From Coix lacryma-jobi var. lacryma-jobi (Eukaryota; Streptophyta; Magnoliopsida; Poales; Poaceae): 64,000 nucleotides of DNA. The stretch spans positions 82,097,942-82,161,941 of the forward strand of contig CM019826.1 in NCBI GenBank assembly GCA_009763385.1, read 5' to 3'. This document shows, piece after piece, positions 55,710-64,000 of the stretch (the stretch's first letter is position 1; every line of letters begins with the position of its first letter). A model generated the notes under the pieces. That model was not told the DNA's origin. It made no database searches and was given only the letters and a program-made list of their open reading frames with translations. The translations under genes and the position numbers were made by a program.

Positions 55710-57258
55710 ATCTCCCCTTGATGAGTGCATTGTCAACTACACACACAAATGATAATGGAAATAGAAGAAGGAAGAGGAGAGAGAGAGAACCCGACCAAAT
55801 GACCCAAAAGCATAGCAAAGCCGAAGAAGGTCAAGTGGAAGGAGCAAAACAACTTGGTCCCCAAAGACATGGGCAACGGCTCGACGCAACCAAGCAAAAC
55901 AAAGCTAGCCCTCAAGAAGAGGTAGAACAGGCTCAACACCGCTAGCCAATACCGATTGAAAAATCTAGGCAAAATGCTAGTCCCTCAAGACAGAGGCACA
56001 GAGGCTCAACACAACTAGCAGACAGCTCGTCATTAACTTAAAAGCTCGATACCAACTGAAACCAACTGAAGCAAAGATGCGACTGCTAGTCCCTCAAGAT
56101 AGAGGCAAGGGCTCAACACAACTAGCAAAGCGCTCTGAACCAATTGGAAATTTCAAAAAATTACCGAGCAAATTCCCCCTTGCATGGTGCACACAACCAA
56201 TTCCTCTCCCCTTTGAACATTTGAGGCTTAGTTGAAAATGCACCAACAAAAGTGCCAACAAGAGAAGTTCTCCCCCTTCCAAAATGCATATGAGTCAAAA
56301 TGCAAGTTAGCAGCTTCAGGAATATAGTCGATAGAATGCAAGGATGCTCTAAACAGTATAGCTCCAACGACGCACTGAGAAGCATACAAGCTAGCGAAGG
56401 TTCAAACTGATCACCAAATATGAAATATGAACATATGAGCAAAATGAGTAGTTTTTAGCCAAAAAGGTATTCACCATCAAAATAGCACACCAACATGTAT
56501 AGACAGGAAGTCAGTCAAGTGCTAAGCATGTATACAAGGTGAACTACCCCTAGCAAAGTTCAATCATCATGCTATAGAATGAAAATAGACTTGTGTATCC
56601 AGATTTTATCGGAGTTGCAGCGGTTAAGATTACACAAGTTAAAATTTCAGCATGTGATTGCGAGAGGTTGAAAGCTTGTCATTGCCTAACTTTTCAACTG
56701 TGCGAAGCCTATGCAGAAGCAATCAGAAGCTTAAAGCAATAGTTTCGGTCATACACTACACAGCTCAAGTTTAACTCAAAGTGCAATGAGAAACGGTCTC
56801 GAAACTGTGATGTGTTGACAAGCAATCCCATCTCGATCTTTCAATTCACTTAAAACTTGGTTCAGATTTTATCGACAGAACATGAACAGACCAAGCAAGT
56901 GACAGACTTAGAACTAGAGACATAGCAACCTAGCATATATGAAAAGCACGAGTGAATTCAACACATCCTACACATGCTAGTTGCACATCTCAATGGTGAA
57001 CATTCTCAAGTTTTATGTTGTTAAGCAGATTCACCATTCAAAAATAGTCAGCTCACAACATGTATTAGTGATCAGAAAGAGCATAAGCTACTAGCATCAA
57101 CATAAAGCATCAGAGCATACTAAACAGAGCATAATACACTCTAAAGATTATATGCATGAAGCTCAGAATGTAAAAGCGTATGCTGAAATGCAAAAGAAAA
57201 TCAAAGCAAACGAGAAAATAGTCAGTCTATTATACAAGATCTAAAATGTTTCCCCCAT
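55710..57258 (-). other. E9 polypurine tract and 3' untranslated tail
   Basis: The purine tract AAGGGGAGAT abuts the LTR at 55710. The tail is non-coding and collinear with that of E3. Units with GCTAG...CTAGC inverted ends lie at 55913, 55976 and 56084, and a second purine run lies near 56205. No ORF is credible. Confidence 0.78.
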
Positions 57259-60200
57259 CTAAAAGGGGAAACACACACCAAGCTCACCCCTCAACCGATT
57301 AAAATGATTCGTCCAAAGGCTTGGTGAAAATATCAGCCAACTGATGATGAGTATCGACATGGCGAAGGTCGATATCACCCTTCTCATAGTGGTCTCATAG
57401 AAAATGAAAGCGCACATCAATGTGTTTGGTCTTCGAGTGAAGCACGGGGTTCTTAGCAACGCTAATAGCACTCGTGCTGTCACAAAGCAAAGGAACATGA
57501 GAGAAGCTCAGACCAAAATCACGCAAAGTGGCCATCATCCAAAGCAACTGAGAACAGCAGCTAGCCGCAGCAACATATTCAGCCTCTGTGGTAGACTGGG
57601 TGACACTAGACTGCTTGCGAGAAGACCACGATACAAGAGAAGAACCAATAAACTGGCAAGTCCCAGAAGTGGACTTGCGCTCAATGCGACAACCAGCAAA
57701 ATCGGCATCGGAATAACCGCAAAGGGAGAGGGTGGAGGAAGCTGAATACCAAATCCCGAACTCAGGTGTAAAACGAAGGTACCTGAAAATGCGCTTCACC
57801 GCCTGACGGTGAGAAGTGCACGGCGACGCCTGAAAGCGCGCACACAGACACACCGCGAACTGGATGTCCAGGCGTGTCGCCGTCAGGTAGAGCAGCGACC
57901 CGATCATGCTTCGGTACTCCTTCTGGTTCACTGCTTCTCCATCCTTGTCCGCATCCAGGGCTGTCGTGGTCGACATGGGTGTTGGAAGAGGCTTGGCCTC
58001 ACCCATATCGATCCTCTTTAGCAAGTCCTTGGTATACTTGCCCTGGTGCACAAACGTCCCTTCTCGGGATTGCTTAATTTGCAATCCGAGAAAGAAAGTC
58101 AGCTCGCCCATCATACTCATCTTGAACTCCCTGCTCATAGTATCTGCAAACTTGGCAACCAAAGCGTGAGAAGAACCACCGAAAATGATATCATCCACGT
58201 AAATCTGGACCAAAGAGAGTGTCTTTGCCTTGCTTGAGGAAAAAAGCGTTTTATCCACACATCCCATTTAAAACCCTTAGCAAGCAAAAAGGTTTTCAAC
58301 CTATCATACCAAGCTCTAGGGGCTTGTTTCAAACCATATAAAGCTTTGTGGAGTTTGGAAACTGGGGATTTTCAAAACCGGGGGGCTGTTCAACATAAAC
58401 CTCTTCTTCTATGTAGCCGTTTAAGAAGGCACTCTTGACATCCATTTGAAAAAGTTTGAAACCTTTGGATGCTGCAAATGCCAAGAGTATCCTAATAGCC
58501 TCCAAACGAGCTACAGGAGCAAAAGCCACCTCATAGTCTATCCCCTCCTTCTGACTATAGCCCTTCGCTACAAGCCTGGCCTTGTTTCTAACAACGTGGC
58601 CATCCTCTCCTTGCTTGTTTTTGAAAACCCATTTTGTCCCAATGGGCTTCAGTCTGGAGGAGGTGGAACTAAAACCCAAACCCGATTTCTCTCAAAGTTC
58701 TCTAACTCCTCATGCATGGCATTGACCCAATCCGGATCCGTCAAAGCGTGTCCAACATCTCGGGGCTCAAAATCAGCAACAAATGCAGAATGAGCAAAGT
58801 GAGAGATTTGAGACCTGGACCGAGTGACACGTTCGTCGATGCTGCCGATCATCTACTGAGGGGGGGTGTTGGCGCTGGATGTGTCGTGGCGCCTCCCGTG
58901 CAGAAGTGATCTCCGCCTCAACAGCAGCGGGTGCCTCCCCGGGTACAAAAGGTACCGCTCGGGGTGGCGAATCCCACGGCCCCCAGGAAGAAGACATGTC
59001 GGGGCCGTGAGTCGTCGTAGAAGCCGCTCCTTAGGGCACAACAGGTGGAGGGGGTGCTGGATCATCCATACCTTCAGCACCCTCGTCCTCGTCATCAAAA
59101 AGAGGCTCACCAACCTCATGATCACCTGCACGCTCAAAACGAGAAGAAGGACAAACCATGGTCTCGTCGAAGGTGACATCGGATGTCTCCATGACTCGGT
59201 TAGTGTCAAGGTTAAGTACACGATAAGCGCGAGTATGAGTGCCATAACCCAAAAACACACCGTCAGAAGACGAGACTCAAATTTGTCCAGGTTGCCTTTC
59301 TTATGTATAAAACAGTGGCAACCAAAGACTCTAAAATAACTCACCTTGGGGAGTTTTCCAAAACGCAACTCATAAGAAGTCTTTTTCAAGAAAGCTCTGA
59401 AAAAAATGCGATTGGAAATATAGCATGCAGTGCTCATTGCTTCGGCCCAATATCGCCTAGGAGTCCTATGCTCATCGAGCATCGTCCTGGCCATCTCTAC
59501 AAGGGTTCGATTCTTTCTCTCTACAACACCATTCTGGGGCGGTTTGTAGGGGGAAGAAAACTGATGCTCCAAACCCAAAGAGTTACAAAACTTCTCAAAA
59601 TCCGAATTCTTGAATTCGGAACCATTATCACTTCTAATAGCTCACATCGAGTTCAAAGGGAACTCGTTCTGAAGACGCAAAATCAGATTGTGAGCAAAAG
59701 AGAAAGTTTCGGTCTTCTCAGACAAAAAGAAGACCCATGAATACCTCAAAAAGTCGTCAACAACAACAAGCACATACCACTTCCCCCCAACCGAGCTCAC
59801 CCGAGCCGGACCAACAAGGTCCATGTGTAAAAGCTCTCCAGGGTGCTGTGTCATGACCTGAGTCACTGGATGGTGGGGACCGACAACCATCTTCCCATGT
59901 CTACAAGAATGGCAAACAAGATCCTTCTCCATTGACAACTTGGGCAATCCTCGGATTAGGCCAAGTGAGCTAAGTCTTGCAAGCAAGTCGAAGCTCAAAT
60001 GTCCCAGTCTCCTATGCCACTTCCAAAGATCAGAGGAGGAAGGACCAGCCACAAGACAGTGAGAAATACCAAACGACTCCGAGAAATTCGCACGAAAGAC
60101 TTTCCCAAAGGGCGAAATCATACAAACAAGATTGCCCTGAGGGTCCAAAATACGACTGAGATTCGGCTTAAAACGAATCTCATAGTCGTCATCAAAGAGT

Positions 60201-60436
60201 GGCGAAACAGAAAGAAGGTTAAAATGCAAGTTAGAAACAAGAGCAACATCACGCAACACAAAGTGCTCATTAACTCGCACCGACCCACGAGACAACACTT
60301 TACCTTTGCTATTGTCGCCGAAGGTGATAAACTCCTTTTCGGCGACCGGACTAAGACTGGAGAACCACTTGTCGTTTCCGGTCATGTGCCTTGAGCAACC
60401 GGAATCCACCAACCAAACGTTCTCCAATCGTTTTAC
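57259..60436 (-). pseudogene. pol: E9 pol pseudogene: protease, integrase, RT, RNase H
   Basis: The frame opens at 60436 after the acceptor-like TAG. The protease has VDSGCSRHMTG intact. GAG-pre-integrase and integrase follow, with a stop at 59642 just before SDNGSEF. A frameshift near 59.27 kb lies in the integrase C-terminus, and further breaks are near 58.85 and 58.35 kb. RT keeps MDVKSAFLNG and YVDDIIFGG, and RNase H keeps CGYSDADFAGC and STTEAEYVAA. The end GVCFPF is identical to E3. Confidence 0.92.
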
Positions 60437-60441
60437 CTACA

Positions 60442-63059
60442 TCAATAAAAAGACATAGGGTGAGCATACGGTCCAACACTGGGGTTAGTGAAGTAGGAAG
60501 AATACCAGTGTTGGGCCGGCTGCTCAAAAGAATGGTTAGTAGAAAAACCATTCCTAGCATGCCTACGGGGGAAGCGATCACCACGTTGAGGAAAACGTGG
60601 TCCGCTAAGGGAAGAGCGTCCATCGCGATACTCAAAATGCGGTGGAGGAAAACGCTCTACAACAAAGCCACCGCCACGGGGTCCATAGCCTACAACTGCA
60701 GGCTCCCGCCGGGCATGTCCTCTCCGCTGCCTAGGCCTTGTGACTTGAGGTTCTGGACCTCTGGGCCTAGCAGCATGCCTCTGAACATTCGGCGCATGTA
60801 CATCATGGAAGGGATGGTACATGTCCGCATTGTTCATCTCCCTAGCACGGCGCGCCTCTCTCTTGCGCCGAAAGCAGAACTCACTCAAGTGTCCATCTCT
60901 CCCACAGTGCTCACAATGGTACCTCACCGCTCTCAAAGGGGGTTGTTGGTACACATGGTTGTGGGTGTGGATCACTTTGCCCTTTTGTGGCATAAGCTCC
61001 TCCTGGATAGGTGGCATTGTGTCCAGCTTGTTTTTGAGGTGATTGGGTTTAGGAGCCCATTGCTGGTTCTTGGGTGGAGCTCGTGGAGGTTCTTCAAACA
61101 CCCATCCTTGGTGTTAGGCTTGAGAGGCTTTTTGGGTGGATGCTTGGTAAGTTGGGAGTAGTGGTGGAGTTGGGCTTCTCACTCGGGTTCAAACCACTCG
61201 ACTCTCCAATCTTCCAAAAAGCAGAAACATCAACACCGGAGCAAAGCCTACACCAGGACCTCCAGCAGCTCGCTTGAATTGGGAGATCATCATCCCGAGC
61301 TGTAGCTCACCGCTAGACACCCATGACAAGATGGTCCGAAGGTATATGTTTTCCTCCTCGGTTTGCATCTTGTCATGCTTCACATTAGCGATCTCCATCT
61401 CCAAACCCTCACACAAAACGCACCTAGTCACACAAGTGCTACGCGAGCTAGCCTTCTCAAGAGACTCAATCTTGGCATCCTTCTCTGCCAACTCGGTTTG
61501 CAAGACTGGACAAGACTTGCACGCACCCAACAACAGGGGTCTATCCCGGAGCTCATCCACCTCTCCAACCAAAGCAGCATACTTACCTCTCAAGGTGAGA
61601 AGGTCAGTCATGTGCTTGGTGCACATCTCACACTTAGCCTCCTCAGCCACGACCATGGTGGACTTAGCGAACTCAAGCTCCCTCACTGTGTCCTCCCACT
61701 TCTGCCTAAACTCCTTGTGCTCTCTAGCAGCACGCCTAAGCAACTTATCTTGACTAAGCAAGCGGCGTAGCAGTAAGCTTCTCGACCTCAGCAGAAAGCT
61801 CGTCGTGGGTGAGAGATACCTGAGAGGTGTCGTCGTCGTCGTTGTCGTTCCAAGGGGTGTCCTCCAGCTTGCCGTTGACCTCATCACCAAGGGCCACGGT
61901 GTAGAGGCCGTCGTCTCGGCGAAGAAGCAGAGGCCATTCAGCTTGTCCTCGATCCTCTTCTTCTTCTCGGACTCGTCATCGCTTGAGCAAGCGGAGTCGT
62001 CATCCGAGCCATCGACGTCGCTGAGCGTGGCGAAGAACGCATGCTGCTCAGCCTGGGCCTTCTCCAAGTACTTCTTCTTGATGTACTCCTTGTCGAAGCT
62101 GCCTCTTCACTTGTGCCTCGCGGGGACGTACTTCTCCTTGCGCTTGCCGGAGTCGTACTTGTGCCCATGATCGCCCTTCCCAGATGTGTGCTTCTTCTTG
62201 GGACAGTTGGCGATGAAGTTATCGGGGTCGCCGCACTCAAAGCATCCTGAGCGTCCTCCGCGGCGACGGTTCATGCGGTTGTTGTGGAACTGCGAGAACC
62301 AGTTGGCGAGCATCGCCAACTCATCATCCCCCAAAGACTCCAGCTGGTCCTCTGTGACAGAAAAAGTGAAGAAAGTGCAAATCCTCCAGAGGGGTTAGCA
62401 GAAGAGCCAGAAACCAATGCCATAGTCGGGCCAGAAGGATTCTCATAAGAAGCCCTCGACATGGCGTCAATCTCACTAGACTTGAGCTTACTGAAGAGCT
62501 TGTCGCATGTTAGGGTCTCATAGTTAGACGATTCGATGATCGCCTAGACCTTTGAGTCCCACACTGACCGATCGAGAGTATGCAAAAGCTTCAAAGCCCT
62601 CTCATGATTGTCGAAAGGCAACAGCTCCTTGTTCGCTCTCATCTTGTTGACAATGACCTGAAAGAGAGCGAATAAACTCTCTATGCTCTCGCCAGGCATA
62701 TGTCGAAAATTCTCATACTCCCTCTTGTGCGACTCGTAGAGATGGGATTTGACTTGAGTGGTTCCCTCATGGAAGCGCATGAGGGTCACCCAAATCTCAC
62801 GAGCCATGGGGAGGTGAGAAACGCGATCAAACTCGGACATGCTCAAACAGGAGAAAAGAGCGTTACGCGCTCGGCTATTGGCATCGTGCTCATCCATCTG
62901 AAGCTGAGTAACACGAGCAGCCAAGACAACGTAATCAGCCTTGTTGCAAATCTCCCAAACAGAAGAGCCCATGCTCTGGAGATAGGCCGACATGCGTATC
63001 TTCCAATACGCATAGTTCGTCCCATCGAAAAACGGCGGTTTGCCCACGCCGCGATCCAT
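60442..63059 (-). pseudogene. gag: E9 gag pseudogene
   Basis: The start at 63059 reads MDRGVGKPPFFDGTNYAYWK. It retains the segment after SVWEICN that E3 has lost. A stop near 62544 (CAG to TAG) and frame changes near 62350, 62100 and 61.2 kb break it. Knuckle 1 is CFECGDPDNFIANC and knuckle 2 is CEHCGRDGHLSEFC. The final stretch ends GPYAHPMSFY and TGA at 60444-60442, as in E1 and E3. Confidence 0.88.
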
Positions 63060-63108
63060 GTCGCCTTCTGTGGATCTGGAACCGGCTATGGTGGAAGATC
63101 CTTAACCC

Positions 63109-63120
63109 ACTCTGATACCA
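63109..63120 (-). other. E9 primer-binding site
   Basis: The reverse complement TGGTATCAGAGT matches the tRNA-Met PBS except for the last base and lies two bases inside the LTR at 63123. Confidence 0.88.
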
Positions 63121-63122
63121 AT

Positions 63123-63638
63123 TGAAGGATTGAAAGTGCTACCAGAAAGCGACCAGAGGGGGGTGAATAGGAGCTTCAAATTTCTTTTCAGAAACTAATA
63201 GCCTCTGTCCCAGAAAATCAATTGCAAGAGCTAAACCGATGCTCGTGATGTCCACGACCCAAGAAAATGGGTGGATGTTCCCTAGGAACACAGCGGGACA
63301 CCAAAAAAGCTTCCTCACCCAAGTTCACGCAAGTCAACTAGTGACAGGATGGACTTTGGGTATTTTACAAAGCGGGAAACCCGATTTCTGTAGAGCACGA
63401 AGTCGGAAATCCAACACAAAAACCGCAAATCAAAACCAACCACGAACGATCGAACCGCGGACGAAACTGCGCAAACTCAGCAGCATCGGACGCTGGCGGC
63501 GTCCGATGACCAACCAACGGACGCGTCCGATGCAAACAGAGCAAATCTGGAACCTTACTGCATAGGCATCAGACGCTGCTACAATGAAATAGTAGCGTCC
63601 GATGCTCGACCTCCGGCGCGTCCGATGGCAACAGACGC
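63123..63638 (-). repeat. E9 5' LTR, partial
   Basis: It matches 53633-54190 of the 3' LTR but lacks about 50 bp (the GGTAACCTCAACCTCCCCCG segment) near 63360. It breaks at 63638 within the CGTCCGATG array, where E10 starts. Confidence 0.9.
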
Positions 63639-64000
63639 TGAAGGACCGAGAAGCTACCCGAAAGCGACCAGAGGGGGGGGGGGGGGAATGGGAGCTTCAA
63701 AATTTCCTTTCGGAAACTTGATGCCACTGTCCCAAACTCAACCCAAAAGCGAACCCTAGAGCTTGCTAATGTCCACGACCCTAGATGTAGGTGGATGCTT
63801 TCACGAAGCACAGCGGGACACTAGACAACCCTAGAAAGCCAACGCAAAAGACGGAAATCAAATCCGATCAAGAACGAACGAACCGCGGACGAAACGGCGC
63901 GAAACTGCAGTGACCGGACTCTGGCCTGCGTCCGGTCAGGAGGACCGGACGCGTCCGGTCACTCAAAACGCGTCTGGGACTCTCTGAGTTCGACCGGACG
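63639..64000 (-). mobile_element. E10: another family A element, first LTR part
   Basis: TGAAGGACCGAGAAGCTACCC is an LTR terminus like those at 3624, 53633 and 63123. Towards 63900-64000 it carries GACCGGAC and GTCCGGTCA motifs, like E3, not the CGTCCGATG type of its host E9. The strand is inferred from the terminus. The other end and TSD (expected GACGC) are outside the window. Confidence 0.82.

Larger units (their letters stand above)
53633..64000 (-). mobile_element. E9: family A copia, interrupted at its right LTR
   Basis: This minus-strand element comprises a 3' LTR (53633-55709), tail, pol (57259-60436), gag (60442-63059), PBS and the first part of the 5' LTR (63123-63638), where E10 inserts. 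The remainder of the LTR presumably lies beyond the window. Left flank ATCAT (53628-53632) is the expected TSD half. gag and pol are collinear with E3 but carry several stops and frameshifts. Confidence 0.93.

Overview
The window is plant nuclear DNA, most likely from a grass (Poaceae). It is an intergenic block built almost entirely of nested LTR retrotransposons. I see no host gene, no tRNA or rRNA gene, no CRISPR array and nothing prokaryotic. The evidence is copia- and gypsy-type polyproteins, TG...CA LTRs of 1.3-3.8 kb, primer-binding sites matching initiator tRNA-Met (TGGTATCAGAGC, TGGTATCGGAGC), polypurine tracts and 5-bp target-site duplications (TSDs).

Layout (E = element). The oldest layer is E2, a minus-strand SIRE/Maximus-like copia whose pieces lie at 5538-7382, 8842-10199, 21473-23908 and 29225-29644. 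It was hit by E1 (minus copia, 1-5537, runs off the left edge), a solo LTR S1 (7383-8841, TSD GAGTA), E3 (plus copia, 10200-21472, TSD CTAAT), E4 (plus, gag-only copia, 23909-29224, TSD CCATG) and E5 (minus Tekay/Del-like gypsy, from 29645). E5 was hit by E6 (minus SIRE-like copia with an extra 894-codon ORF, 34310-51784, TSD AAATC) and, near 52018, by E8 (a Tat-like gypsy LTR plus leader). E6 carries E7, a Tekay-like 5' LTR with leader ORF and partial gag (about 42886-48165); a deletion removed the rest of E7 together with the middle of E6. E8 was hit by E9 (minus copia, from 53633), whose right LTR was hit by E10 (from 63639). Nesting reaches five layers (E2>E5>E8>E9>E10).

E1, E3, E9 and E10 form one copia family ('family A'). 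Its gag and pol are separated by a conserved double stop that coincides with a splice-acceptor-like sequence. Its LTRs carry two different arrays of short inverted repeats. E6 is the youngest element: its LTRs are nearly identical, and its pol C-terminal region and third ORF are open. All other coding regions are decaying, often through CAG to TAG or TGG to TAG changes.

The most striking signal is the leader ORF of E7 (43384-43989, minus). Its N-terminus is a close copy of the histone H3 tail, followed by a coiled coil and a strongly acidic C-terminus. The second is the repeated occurrence of covarying palindrome arrays around LTR promoters of unrelated families, including one upstream of the extra ORF inside E6.
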